A stretch of DNA of 64,000 nt. Origin: Hemileia vastatrix. Its lineage: Eukaryota > Basidiomycota > Pucciniomycetes > Pucciniales > Zaghouaniaceae. Location: the NCBI GenBank assembly GCA_030280995.1, contig JASXTE010000012.1, positions 7,911,001-7,975,000 of the forward strand, given 5' to 3'. Below the pieces are notes generated by a model. That model worked only from the letters and a program-made list of their open reading frames with translations, was not told the DNA's origin and did not search any database. Made by a program: the position numbers and the translations under genes. Of this stretch, positions 11,819-23,153 are shown in pieces (the stretch's first letter is position 1; every line of letters starts with the position of its first letter).

Positions 11819-12039
11819 CAGTTGAATCTTTTCCTGATATATTTACATTTTATTTGTTCCAGTTGACAAATTGTCCTGACAATAAATTTAAAAAAAAAAA
11901 TTCATATTTAATATTTCAGTAGACATTAAGTCCTGTTAATTATTAAATTCTCAGTTGATTTTAAATCCTGATAATAATTATCATAAAATTGTTAATAAGA
12001 AATTTAAATTTAATTCTTCAGTTGATTATTATATCCTGG
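11819..12039 (+). repeat. Five spaced copies of CAGTTGA...TCCTG in the gypsy leader
   Basis: Copies start at 11,819, 11,860, 11,917, 11,952 and 12,019, each about 20 bp: CAGTTGA or CAGTAGA, a short AT-rich middle, then TCCTG. Spacing is irregular (35-67 bp). They lie between the 5' LTR and the first ORF, where fungal LTR elements may carry RNA packaging or control signals; that role is inference. Confidence 0.6.
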
Positions 12040-12190
12040 TTTTAAATTGTTTTAAATTAATAAGTTGATTATTATTTTAGTTGATTTTATTCTGAAAAAT
12101 TTTATTTTATTATTTTTCGTTCAAATAAAAGTAAAAATAAAAACTAATTCATCTTATTGTCTCACCCTCTCATTGCAGTGAAAATTAGAA

Positions 12191-12799
12191 ATGACTGATA
12201 AAGGTGTCTCTGCTGCACGTGAAGAGGAATTGGATTTGATTGATTATGATTAGGGTACTTCTGTGAGTTCTCATTTAACTAGTAAATTACCTCAAATTAA
12301 TCAATTAATTCACCAATCACGATGTAGAAATGGAGGAAGTGGACATTCTTGTAGAAACAACTCAGGAACAGAAACCTGTAATAAACCCCCCAGAAGAACT
12401 TCCAAAAGACTTCAAGATAAAAAAGATGCCACTACCTCAACAAGTAAAGAACCTGTCAACACACATAAAGGAATTAAGGACAGACAACTTGAGAATGAGG
12501 TCAAGAGTAGATGCTCTAGAAGAAAAGGTAAGAGAAATAGATGCTTTTCTTCAAGAGAAGAGGAAACCCCCTCCCTCCAGGGATCTTCATCAATTGGCTC
12601 CCCAGCAGCCAGAGAAAGTGGAAGTATCCAAGTGGCAGTGGGATTGGCTGAACACTCAGTGGGATTACCTGTCTCAAAATCAACAGACACCCCAAGCAGG
12701 TCCATCAAGACACAGCCAAGTCAGCCCCACACCTCCTCACCCCTATAAAGGAGGAAGAAGAAGAAGAAACAATATGATCTTGCACAGAAAACCTTGGTA
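12191..12799 (+). pseudogene. Small coiled-coil ORF upstream of gag (gypsy element)
   Basis: The frame starts MTDKGVSAAREEELDLIDYD, meets a TAG near 12,251, and continues with a frame change near 12,320 into MEEVDILVETTQEQKPV and on to HPYKGGRRRRNN. Residues around VKNLSTHIKELRTDN and RVDALEEKVREIDAFL have the heptad pattern of a coiled coil; the end is basic. It overlaps the start of the next frame by a few bases. No family recognised. It could be the N-terminal part of Gag or a separate small product; one stop and one frameshift break it in this copy. Confidence 0.6.
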
Positions 12800-14152
12800 A
12801 GCCCCTCTATTGATTCGCAATTACCATCTCTTGTGACTAAGTCAGTTCCCTCAGGTAATTCTGGAAGAGGAGATGGGACTGTGAGACTCGTAGAGGCTGA
12901 GAACAGTAGACAAATTGCTCAAATTTCAAATGTATCTAATCCTTTAGTTCTAATTGCTACTTCAATGATAAATCCTGATATGGCTATTATTGATGAGACA
13001 CTTGAACCTGAGTTTTATGAGATGCTGGAAAGTTACTCTGTTTTCTTATTAAAAAACACTCCAGATATAGCAAACATTGAGGATGAGTATTTGAGAGATA
13101 TTATTGCTAAACAAAATCATACAATGAACAACATGCAACTGACTCAGAAATATTATAGTTTGTTAACTGAACAAGGTTATCAAGCATTAAGAAGTGAATC
13201 ACAGAGAGTTTCTGATGAATTGTTTCATTACAAAGCAACCCATGTAAAGAAAGTTTCTTTATGGCAAAATATCAAAAATGATTTGTCTAAACTGAAAGAT
13301 ACTGTATCTTCCTGTTTCCAGGAGGTGGAGATAGACAAGATGAATCTGAAAAGATTGAATGACCATTTTTCATCTTTTCAAAATAAAAATCAGTTATCTT
13401 TTGCAACAACCAATGAGAGTTTATCTAGTCTTTCAAGAGTGAAAACCAGACTAACAACCATTGGGGAGAAATTGAACTCATTGTTTATTGATCAAAAGTA
13501 TTCTGAGATTTCTTTGAAGGAACAAATAGTACAGGATGCTCCAGAGTTACCTGTGTCTAGTTCATCTAAAAGTAAATTAGTTCCAGAAATACATGTTGAT
13601 ACACCTGAGTTTCGATTAAAAATTGATGATGCACCAGGATCTTCAACAGAAGGATTAAACAATGAGATTACTGCACAACTAGAGAAGTTACAGCTGCTCT
13701 TTACTCAGAAACAAGCTTGTACTAAGGAGAGACCTTCAAATCTAAAGAATTGGCCAAAACTTGACCAGTACCCAACATTTGATGGTGATTCTTCTTCTGA
13801 TTGGAAGCAATTTATTTGCAGAATCAATAACTTAAAAAACTCTTACAAACTCCCAGATGAAGAAATTGTGTCTAAGTTAATTTCCTTGTTTACCAATGTT
13901 GCCCTGATGTGGTATGAATCTGTTCTCCTGGACAGAAATGACTACTCATGGGATGATTGGAAGAAATTGATTAAAGCACAATTTGGTGGCTCCAAGTTCA
14001 GAATGGCTCAACAAAGGCAGTATGAGGAAACTAGATATAGCTCTTACAATGATAAACCTATTGAGTTCTTAATGAAACTTGTAAAAATTTTAAGTGAAAT
14101 GGACCCAAATATGGAGTTTGAGTTATGGAAGGACAGGATCCTTTATAAGTAA
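12794..14152 (+). CDS. Gag-like protein of the gypsy element
   Basis: An uninterrupted 452-residue frame. The N-terminal two thirds is Ser/Glu/Lys-rich with long helical, coiled-coil-like stretches. The C-terminal third has the retrotransposon gag core: WPKLDQYPTFDGDSSSDWKQ, LFTNVALMWYESVLL and FRMAQQRQYEETRYSS. This core forms the particle shell and gathers element RNA. The stop (TAA, 14,150) sits just before the pol frame, which begins three bases later in the same frame, so the two were probably one Gag-Pol reading frame or joined by read-through. The stop could be a decay mutation. Confidence 0.85.
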   Translation: MVSPSIDSQLPSLVTKSVPSGNSGRGDGTVRLVEAENSRQIAQISNVSNPLVLIATSMINPDMAIIDETLEPEFYEMLESYSVFLLKNTPDIANIEDEYLRDIIAKQNHTMNNMQLTQKYYSLLTEQGYQALRSESQRVSDELFHYKATHVKKVSLWQNIKNDLSKLKDTVSSCFQEVEIDKMNLKRLNDHFSSFQNKNQLSFATTNESLSSLSRVKTRLTTIGEKLNSLFIDQKYSEISLKEQIVQDAPELPVSSSSKSKLVPEIHVDTPEFRLKIDDAPGSSTEGLNNEITAQLEKLQLLFTQKQACTKERPSNLKNWPKLDQYPTFDGDSSSDWKQFICRINNLKNSYKLPDEEIVSKLISLFTNVALMWYESVLLDRNDYSWDDWKKLIKAQFGGSKFRMAQQRQYEETRYSSYNDKPIEFLMKLVKILSEMDPNMEFELWKDRILYK

Positions 14153-14155
14153 CCA

Positions 14156-17100
14156 ATGTCTCTGAGAGACTTGATAGTTGCTAGGACTGAGTTCTCCAGA
14201 GAACCCTCTTCTTTCATTAATACATGCAATGAGATCCTTCTATACAACAAGTATGATGCCAGAAGATTCATTCCAAGGATCCCTTTGGAGAAATCCTCCA
14301 CTTACCAACAGAAACCTCTAGAAAAGGTTGGTAAACCTTCTGCCCCTTTTGCACCTAAAAAGTATGCAACAAAAACTTACTTCAAGTGCAACAAACCTTG
14401 GCAGAAGGGCCATGTTTGTGACAAGAAGATAAATCTTGTAGAACAAACAGAAGAGAATGCTGATGACACAGTAGCACTGGATGATACGTCAAGTGATTGT
14501 GCCAGCAATATTTCATATGAATCTCAACAAGAAATCTTGATGCTGGAAGAGGATATTAATCATTTAAAGACTATTGATATTGATAATAACGCTTTATCTA
14601 CAGTTGAAGATGCTGAGATCATAAAAAACGTTGAGGATACCTCAATTTTTATTACCCCTCTCAAAGCACCAGTTTTGATCAATGGAACCAGCATGGAAGT
14701 TGTTCTAGATCCTGGAGCTGGAGGAAGTGTGGTATCTGAAAAAGTACTTGCTTCAGTGGATCAAGACTATAAATCAAAACTGATGCCTATCACTTCTGAA
14801 AATTGGAGAGGTTATGGCGCTGTTTTGTCCCCCATTGGTAAATACAAAGCTATAGTATTTTTTAAATATAACCATGGTTTTTTAAGAGCTATTTGTGATT
14901 TTTTTGTCATGAAAAATGATAATTTAAGTAGTTGTTTTATCATAGGAAATGACATTTTAACCAAATATGGCATAAAATTAGATCCTTCAAACAAATGCTT
15001 CACAATAATGATAAATGGGAAGAGAACATTTAAGTTTTCCTCCCCCAAAAAATTATTAAAAACAGAATTGAACACATGTAATTCTGTGGCTCAATATAAA
15101 GGAAGATCTACAAAAGAAATGCATGCCCTTATGTCTGAAATTGACAATGCCTCTTTTGGAGAACAACTTTCGGGTGAGGATAAAGATTCCATCATTAACT
15201 TGATAAAGTCTTTTCCTATGGCTTTTGCTCATGGGTCACATGAACTGGGATTAGTTGAAGAAGAAATGAAACTCCCATTGTCTTGTCCAATAAGTGATAT
15301 AACACCTAGTTTAAAGAAGAAGCCTTATCCTGCTTCTCCCACAAAGAGAAAAGATATTGAAGACAATATCTCTACCCTTTTAAAAGTGAATATTTTTGAA
15401 AAGGTAGTTGAAACACCTAAATATTGTGTTATCTCACCTGTCCTAATTTCTTATGAGAAAGATAAAGCCAGGTTATGTGGTGATTATAGAGCACTAAATA
15501 CTTATACTGTTGATGATATCTATCCTTTGCCTAGAATTAGCTCTATACATGCTACCTTACAGGGTGCTAAATATATCAGCTGTTTGTATGGTAATAAAGG
15601 ATATCACCAGGTACCTGTTGAGAAAAATTCTCAGAATTTTCTGATGATTGCTACTCATATGGGTATTTATAAGTATGTTAGGATACCATTTGGCCATAAA
15701 AATGCCCCTTCAGTTTTTCAAAAAGTCATGGATAACACATTCCATCAGGAAATAATTGAAAGATGGCTGATGGTTTATATTGATGATATCATTATATTCT
15801 CAAAAACATTTGAGGAACATCTCAACCACCTGTGTAAAGTGTTCTAAAAAATGGATGAGATAAATATGACACTTGCTTTGAAGAAATGTAAATTTGGTTT
15901 CCATTCTTTAAAAGTACTTGGTCATGTTGTTTCAGGCTTACAGATATGTGTTGACCAAAACAAAGTGGCAGCCATACAACAGGTGAAGGCTCCTAATACA
16001 GTTAGAGAGCTACAGAGTTTTTTGGGAATGTGTGGATACTATAGACAGTATATTAAAAATTAACAAGTCATAGCTTTACCCCTTACCAAATTAACTAGAA
16101 AGGATGTTGCTTTTGTCTGGAATAGTGAAAGACAGAGAGCTTTTGACACTATGAAACACTTTTTGATGTCAGAACTTATTCCTGCTTTACCTGACTTTAA
16201 TCAGCCATTTGTTTTATATACTGATGCCAGTTTTATTTGTCTGGGTGTTGCCCTCCATCAAAAACAAGTGATGAATGATAAAGTATCAGAAGTAGTAATT
16301 TTTTATATTTCAAGAACCTTGAGAAATAGTGAATTGAAATATGGTGCTACTCAATTGGAATGTTTAGCTGCAGTGTGGGCTCTAGAAAAGCTACATTATT
16401 ACATAGATGACCAGAAATTTGAACTTGTCAATGAATTCAGTGCAGTTAAATCCCTTTTAAACTTGAAAACACCTAACAGACTTATGTTCAGATGGCAGTT
16501 AGCTGTTCAAGAGTGCAGAGGGAGAATGACAATTATTCATAGGGCTGGTATAGTTCACTCAAATGTGGATATGTTATCATGGTTACCTTTACCAAATAAT
16601 GACTCTAGTCCTGCTTATGATCCTGAGGATGAAATTATTCATATTCATGGAATATATGTGGTTGATATGGAGGAAGAGCTATTGAAGCTTTTCTGGATTC
16701 ATATGATATGGACACTGACTTAAAAAAGTTATATACCATTTTAAATGATCCAAAGAATGCTTCAATACAAGCATTTATTAAAACCCTTCCACCAAAGTAC
16801 CAAAAAGCTTTGGAAAAAGGTAAATTTTCAATTGATGAAGGATATCTATATTATAGAAGAAAGTTGAGTAATGTCATTGTTATTCCTCCTTCTATGAAAG
16901 AAATCGTCTTGAAAGTTTGTCATGATGAAATATTATCTGGACATTTTGATCTTGAAAAAACAATGATCAGAATTAAAAACACCGCTTGGTGGGTTAATAT
17001 GTCTGAAGACACAAAATTATATGTTGAAACTTGTGATTCTTGCCAAAAATCAAAACGATTGACTGGTAAAAGAGCTGGATTAATGCAACATATTGAGCCT

Positions 17101-18215
17101 CCTGATGCACCATGGCAAATAATAAACATGGATTTGGTAACAGGACTACCTATTGCAGGAAAAGACAGTTATAACTCTTGTTGGGTCATTGTGGACAGAT
17201 TCACAAAAAGGTGTAAGTTTATCCCTACTCACAAGGATGTTTCCACTAAAGAATCAGCTTTCTTATGGTGGTCTCATATGCTTAATAATGCTGGTTTTCC
17301 TAAAGCCATAATCTCTGACAGAGACCCTAAATTTACTTTTGAATTTCGGATGTCTCTGATGGATGTTTGTGGTTGTGATCTTAAACTATCTACTGCCCAT
17401 AACCCTCAGACTGATGGACTAGCTAAAAGAATGATTCAGACACTAGAGGACATGATAAGAAGGTACTGTTCCTTTGTCCTTGAGTATAAAGACAATGACA
17501 GATTCACTCATGATTGGGTTACCTAACTTCCTGGGTTGGAATTTGCTTATAATAGCACTGTTCATTCTGTTACTCAAAGGAAGCCTTTTGAGCTCTGTCT
17601 TGGATATGTTCCAAATACTCCTGACCAAATTCTCAATAATAAAATACCTAAATAGGATTTATGTCCTCATGTAAAATCTTTTCTTCAAATGCAACAACTT
17701 TGCAGAAGTCATGCTCAAAAATGTATTGAAAAATCATTTGAATATGAGAAGAAGAGATGGGACAAATCCCATAAAGAATACACTTTTAAGAAGGGTGATG
17801 AGGTGTTTATTTCTACAGTCCACTTCAATTTACAAGGTAATAACAAATTGAAAGACCCATTTTCTGATCCATTTGTTGTAAGAAGAATGGTTGGTGATAA
17901 TGCAGTTGAAGTTATTTTGTATTCTCCATATGACAGAAAACATCCTGTTTCTTTAATATCTCTTTTAAAACCTTATACATCCAATAGTGATTTGTTTCCC
18001 AAAAGGAGGGGAAGACCAAAAAAGACCCCTAATGAAATCACTGAGACAGCAGAAACTGATAAAATTCTAAATGACAGAATAGTTACTGCTGAAAAAGGTA
18101 CAGAATAATTATTGAGATTCAAGAATAAATCTTCTGAATATGATTCTTGGATACCTGGAAAGGAAAAATCTAATCTTTCTACTCTGCTAAAGAAATATAA
18201 AAAGAATAAATCATA
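14156..18215 (+). pseudogene. Pol polyprotein of the gypsy element (PR-RT-RH-IN)
   Basis: In order: a zinc knuckle remnant (CNKPWQKGHVC, first Cys changed), protease (VVLDPGAGGSVVSE near 14,700, where the family has DSG or DTG), RT (LCGDYRALNTYTVDDIYPLP; YIDDIIIFS near 15,777), RNase H (FVLYTDASFICLGVALHQ), integrase HHCC region (CHDEILSGHF...CDSCQKSK) and core. Core Asp residues lie in NMDLVTGLP and SDRDPKF, but the catalytic Glu in the GLAxRMIQTLEDM block is Lys (codon 17,425-17,427). The C-terminus holds KKRWDKSHKEYTFKKGDEVF and a chromo-like tail FKNKSSEYDSWIP. Stops occur at 15,845, 16,063 and 17,526, at about 17,655 and at 18,108, with a frame change near 16,700. Dead copy. Confidence 0.92.
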
Positions 18216-18235
18216 GCATTTTTTTTATTGTTTTT

Positions 18236-18249
18236 TTAGAGTGAGGGAG
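18236..18249 (+). promoter_or_regulatory. Polypurine tract before the 3' LTR
   Basis: TTTTAGAGTGAGGGAG ends exactly at the start of the 3' LTR. A purine run in this place primes plus-strand synthesis in LTR elements. Short but correctly placed. Confidence 0.7.
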
Positions 18250-19054
18250 TGTCAGCCAGGCTACTAGACTTACCCAGTAAAATAATTGATTATCTTACTG
18301 AGGTGAAGCCACGCCTTTTAAATCCTTATTAATAATTAATTATTTATTAAACTACTTATGAATTACTTACAACTAACTAGCTAAGTACACTAAGTAATAT
18401 AGATAATTAATAAAAAATCAGTAACTGTCACATATATTTTTACTCCCAAACACCATGCTCAATAATACAGATGAGAGGGGATAAAATTAGTATTAAAATA
18501 ATAAAATTATAAAAAGAAGAAAACTTTTCAAATTCCTTTATTTAGATTTTATTGATTCAATATTTTAAATCAAATGTTCTTGCACTAAATGTGACGGACC
18601 AAGGGATTCAGAGTTTTATTTCAAATAAAATAAATACTTTTTATTTACGCACTATTTAGTATTACTCTTATTATTTCATATACACTCTTTAATTAGTTTC
18701 TTTTTCCTACACCCTTGTATTAGGTGGTGTTAATTCTGTCTTTTTATTTTCTCACATTTTGCCTATAATAGGCCCTTCCTTTTTGTACTTTTGATACATT
18801 CCTTACTTACTTACCAATTTTTATAACATATCAGTTAAAACAAATTTATTACTATTCTTTATAACATTAGTAGTTACAATACCGTAATTCTAAAGATATA
18901 AATTATAATAATATTTAAAATCACCTCTTATAATTTGAGTAAAACAATAAAATAGATTTAGAAATATGTACCTTGCTTTTGAGAGTCCATTAAACCCCGT
19001 AGAAACCTCGTATAACCTTTGGCTAAATCTTCTAGACCAAAAGTCCCCTTGACA
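18250..19054 (+). repeat. 3' LTR of the gypsy element
   Basis: An 805-bp copy matching 10,557-11,361 base for base apart from about 20 substitutions, ending AAAAGTCCCCTTGACA and followed by the target copy TTACC. Confidence 0.96.
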
Positions 19055-19287
19055 TTACCTGGCATTTCAAACATAATTGAGGATTTTTTTCTGAATTTTT
19101 ATTTTTTCAAAAATATTTACTGTTTTTTTTTGCAATTTTTTTTTTTTTGCTTTTTTTTTTTTTTTGTTTTTTTTATCTAAAAAAAGGTTTTCTTTTCAAT
19201 TATTTTACTGATAATTTTTTTTGTTGGTTTTTTTTAATATATTTATTTTTTTCGGTTTTATAAATTTTATTTTTCCAGGAAGTTACT

Positions 19288-20546
19288 ATGGAAAATTTAA
19301 CTTGCTCATCTTCATTATCATCAATTTCTTCTGAATCATATTTATCCTCTCTTTGTTCCTTGTCTTCATATCTTGAAAGCTCCAAGAATAACCATCAAAT
19401 ATTTTCAGCTTCTTCTATCTCTTCAATGTCCTTTAATTCTATTCCTTCTCCCAATCAATCTGATCTTTCCTTACCAGGAATTAAAAAGCAGAAAATGGTG
19501 GAACCAGCTAAAGAATCAAGCAATTCAAAGACCAAATTCTATCAAAATAGTAAGTTGATTAGGAGGAAGATATTTTTCAAAAAATTCTTTAGACATTTGG
19601 AAAATCTCAAATTTTATAAGACTTCAATATCAAATTATAAGAAAAAATATTTTTACAAAAACATAAAAAAACTTACCAAAGGCAGTATATATCTCATTTT
19701 TGCAGTTGTCAATAATATATATAGACCTCAATTCATCTTAAAAGCTCATTCATTAAATAGGAAAAAGGATAAAGTTTTTTGCCAGCTTTCTGATTTAATT
19801 TCTACTCTCTATCAAATGGCTTTGGTTCAACAACCCTTTTCAAATAAAAATCTGATTTCTGGTGTGATTAAAGGTTTTGGTTGGCGGCCAGGATATGATC
19901 AAGTAGTTTCTTTTGGTGTGTAAATATTTTTTATTATAAGTAATTTTTAATTTTTTCATATATTTCAGGAATTTATTCTTCATTGAAAAATTTGAAACCG
20001 GAGCAAATGGAAGAAGATCTGAAATGATGGAATTCTTTAGGATCATTAAATATTTTCTTGGAAAATCAATTTAAAAAATTATTTATTCAATCTTTTCAAA
20101 AAAACTATCAGCTTGCTTTAAAATCTGGTTTACCAAATTGGTCTGATCTTGAATGGGAAGAAGCAATAAATACTTATGTTTTTTGTTCTAATTTTATCAT
20201 CACTTTTAAAGGATTCTAAAATAATTTTCATCTAGATAAACATGATAAGAATTGTCAAACATTTGGAATTTTCCCTTATATTAATCCAGAGACTGGTCTT
20301 CCTATTCCATCACCCTCTTCTGATGAGGGACATGGCCTTTATTTTCCTGACCATAAATGTATTATTGATTTTGGTGGTGCCAATGGAATAGTTGAGGCTA
20401 TATAGAATTCTTTTCAACATTGGCTTCAAAAAAGTAAAGCACCTCCAACTTTAGTTTCTTCTCAAGAATTTAAACATTTTGTTTTTTCATTTCAAATAAA
20501 TGAAGGTCTTATTAATTGCATTGATAATCAAAAAAAATTTAAATAA
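19288..20546 (+). pseudogene. TET/JBP-like 2OG-Fe(II) oxygenase, decayed
   Basis: Exon 1 (19,288-19,915) starts with a Ser-rich head (SSSLSSISSES), then SIYLIFAVVNN and GFGWRPGYDQVVSFG. A 53-bp intron (19,916-19,968, GTGTGT...TTTCAG) joins in phase to IYSSLKNLKPEQMEEDL. Exon 2 carries the core: NNFHLDKHDKNCQTFGIF (His 20,229-20,231 and Asp 20,235-20,237 as the HxD iron ligands), PYINPETGLPIP, DHKCIIDFGGANGIVE and FSFQINEGLIN. This order matches the fungal Tet-like oxygenase family, which is expanded in basidiomycetes and thought to oxidise 5-methylcytosine. Exon 2 has three stops (after EEDLK, after FKGF, and TAG where Trp is expected after IVEAI), so it is inactive. The gypsy element sits 230 bp upstream. 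Confidence 0.78.
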
Positions 20547-20761
20547 AAAAATTGTTCTTAGTAGATCTGTAAAGTATGGTAACTAAAATATTATTAAAAA
20601 AATTTCTATCATTAAATATTTTCATCCATTTTTTTTCTTTTTTTTTCCCATTTATTAAATTTTATTAAATTTTATTTTTTATTTTATTTTTATTTTTTTA
20701 AATTTTCCATTTTATTTTCCATTTTTTCAATTTTATCTTTCCTTAATTTATTTTTGCATAT

Positions 20762-21125
20762 GAATTTGGAATTTTCTCTTCAATTTATTTTTTAAAGTTA
20801 CTTCAAGATAGTTTTCTGGTTTTATATAATGGTTCACCTGGCCTTAGGTCATTCTACTGACTATTATATAAAATAAGAAAGCTTAATTTAGACTGGTGAA
20901 AATAATTGGTTGATGAAATTTTAATTTTTAATTTTTTTCATTTAATTTTGGATTTTTTTCTTCCAATTATTTTTTAAAGTTACGTCAAGATAGTTTTTCT
21001 GGTTTTATATGATAGTGCATCTGGCCTTATGTTGTTCTACTTGCTATTATATAAAATAGTAAAACCTGATTTGTACTGGTGAAAATAATTGGGTGATGAA
21101 ATTTTCATTTTTTTAATTTTTTTTC
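20762..21125. repeat. 182-bp tandem duplication
   Basis: Two adjacent copies (20,762-20,943 and 20,944-21,125). Both contain GTTACnTCAAGATAGTTTT, CTGGTTTTATAT, a CTGGCCTTA...TTCTAC block, ATTATATAAAATA and CTGGTGAAAATAATTGG in the same order. No coding content seen. The stretch before it (20,547-20,761) is T-rich filler. Confidence 0.85.
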
Positions 21126-21136
21126 CATTTGATTTC

Positions 21137-21480
21137 TTTAATTCAATAAATTGCAAGGGGGGGTATTTTATAAATTTTCATATCAGACTTTAAAAATGTT
21201 TTTGACTTGAAAATTTGGTGATACCCTTCCTTTAATTCAATAAAATACAGGGGGGGTATTGACAAATTTTCATATGAGACTTACAAAAAAAATTGACTTG
21301 AAATATTGGTGATACCCATCCCTTACTTCAATAATATGCAGGGGGGATTATTGCCAAAATTTCACATAAGACTTGCAAAATTCTTTACTTGAAAGAATTT
21401 TGGTGATACCTGCCCCTTAGTTCAATCAAATGGAGGGGTGGGTTTGGGAAATTTTCAAATGTGACTTGAAAATTTTAACT
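21137..21480. repeat. Tandem array of about 93-bp units, 3.7 copies
   Basis: Units start TTCAATnAAATGCAGGGGGG at 21,142, 21,236, 21,327 and 21,421 (spacing 94, 91, 94). Each also holds a TTTTCATATnAGACTT block, GACTTGAAA and TTTGGTGATACCC. The GGTGATACCC...CCCTTA and GCAGGGG...TATTGCC parts are partly complementary, so each junction can fold. A lone inverted copy lies at 1-110. Confidence 0.85.
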
Positions 21481-21689
21481 TAAAAAGAATTTTTAACATT
21501 TTAAATTCTTGAAAATATTATTTAAAAAAGAATTGATAACATTAAAATATGAAAATTCAGCTAATGATGGATAGAGTAAAGAAATACAAGAAATTAACAT
21601 AAAATTTTATGTAAAATTAATTATGAACAATTGAAGTATGAGAGAAATAAAACAAACTAGTCATCAAACAATTTCTTTAAAAATTAAAT

Positions 21690-22337
21690 TTCCTCAACAG
21701 ATTTATTAGCTTTAACACATTCTATCAATAAATCTTTCTTTTTGGAATTTTCTTCATGATCATGCTTATATTTCATTTGTTCCATGAGGTTTTAATGCTC
21801 AAGTGTTTTCTTCTCTTTCTTTGATTTTTCAATACTTAGAGATAACTCAAATTTCTTCTCCTCCAAGTCTTTTGTCCTATCATCCTTCCGTAAAGAGAGT
21901 TTGTACTTCCTCTCCTCCAAGACTTGTGTCCTATCATCCTTCCAAAAAGAGAGTTCAAACATCCTCTCTTCCAAATCATGTACCCTTTCATACCTCCTTA
22001 AAGAGAGCTCATATATTTTTTTTTCAAACTTTAGAGTCTCTTTAGCAACTTGCACTTGTTCTAGAGTGATATTAAATATTAAAAAAAAGTAAAAGAAAAG
22101 GAGAGTAAAGTATTAAGAGGTTTGGTATCACTTACCAGCATCACATTTCTCCAAAAATTCTTTGATGGAAGAAAAAGGTTTTTGAGATGAAGTATCACTT
22201 TTTTTTCTTCTTTCAGAGTGGAAATAAAGACTACTTGAAGCCCTTTGCTTTTTATTCAAGGTCACATTTTCCTACTCATCATTTTTGCTGGCTTCTGACT
22301 CAGTTGATTGTGGCTCCTGTGTTTGTTCTTCAGCCAT
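21690..22337 (-). pseudogene. 3' exons of a Harbinger-linked Myb/coiled-coil gene
   Basis: Minus strand. One exon (about 22,337-22,140) encodes EPQSTESEASKNDE, a TAG stop, then KKQRASSSLYFHSERRKK and SIKEFLEKCDAG, ending at a GTAAGT donor. The next (about 22,066-21,660) encodes QVAKETLKFEKKIYELSLRR and then three repeats of about 18 residues, such as RKDDRTKDLEEKKFELSL, a strongly charged coiled coil. This follows, across a copia-filled intron, the Myb/SANT-like part at 28.2-28.9 kb. Such a DNA-binding head plus coiled-coil tail fits the accessory protein of PIF/Harbinger transposons. Two stops (TAG, TAA) suggest decay. Confidence 0.62.
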
Positions 22338-22352
22338 TTTAGAAATATAAAA

Positions 22353-23127
22353 TATCAAAGAGTGCGCCCATTTAGGTTGTCAGGTTACTACATCTTTTAC
22401 ACATGCTCAACACAATGCTAGATTTAGAACGAGTATAGATTTATTTTTTGTTCTGTTATTAAGGGTGAATAGTGATAATATGAGTTTATATATAGTAGAT
22501 GGTGTTTGTACTTGTTCCCTATGCAATCTCGTATTTCTTTGCTCTTCACTGAAAGCTGATTGATCATATTAAATCATTTTTCTTTCTCTATTTTAATTAA
22601 TTAATTGATTATTTGTCTTATGTTAATATTGCTGCTCATTTGTCAATCACTGGGGACAGGTATTACTGTTGTACTCTATTTGTTTTCACTGATACTAATC
22701 ATGGTTTGATTTAGGTGATTGATATATACTCTAGCAGCACAGGGATATTACTAACAGTCAGATTATAATTAATAAATTAAAAGGTATATATATTATTTGT
22801 TATGTATTTATTATTCTGTTTTATGCTAAAGCAATCCAGTCTAGCATTTCTTTCCTTTTCACTGAAAACTGATAGATCATATTAAATTATTTTTCTTTCT
22901 CTATTTTAATTCATTAATTGATTATTTGTCTTATGTTAATATCACTGCTTATTTGTCAATAACTGGGGAAAGGTGATTGATATATACACTAGCAGCGCGG
23001 GGAAATGACTAACAGTCAGATTATAATTAATAAATTAAAAGGTGATTAATATATACTCTAGCAGCATGGGAATATTAATAATAGTCGGATTATAATCAAT
23101 AAATTAAAAGACACAGGGTCTTCAATA
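22353..23127 (+). repeat. 5' LTR of the copia element, with internal repeats
   Basis: Within the LTR a block containing ATATACTCTAGCAGC, GGGATATTACTAACAGTC and ATTATAATTAATAAATTAAA is present three times (from about 22,712, 22,973 and 23,042). A block with CACTGAAAACTGAT and CATTTTTCTTTCTCTATTTT is present twice. Confidence 0.92.
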
Positions 23128-23153
23128 GATTAAAATTCTGAAAAACAGATTTA

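Larger units (their letters stand above)
10557..19054 (+). mobile_element. Complete Ty3/gypsy LTR retrotransposon
   Basis: Two 805-bp LTRs bound the element, both starting TGTCAGCCAGGC and ending in TGACA. The 5-bp target duplication TTACC is present on both sides (10,552-10,556 and 19,055-19,059). Inside are a leader, a small coiled-coil ORF, a gag frame, a pol frame ordered protease, RT, RNase H, integrase (the Ty3/gypsy order), and a purine tract before the 3' LTR. By eye the LTRs differ at about 20 sites, many of them C/T or G/A changes. That is roughly 2-3 percent, so insertion is fairly recent compared with the other elements here. Stops and a lost integrase glutamate make it non-autonomous. 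Confidence 0.96.

Noticed and set aside
12263..12748. 161-residue plus-strand frame
   Set aside because: Overlaps the coiled-coil frame at 12,330-12,799, which has the better heptad pattern; this one is Ser/Arg-rich shadow.
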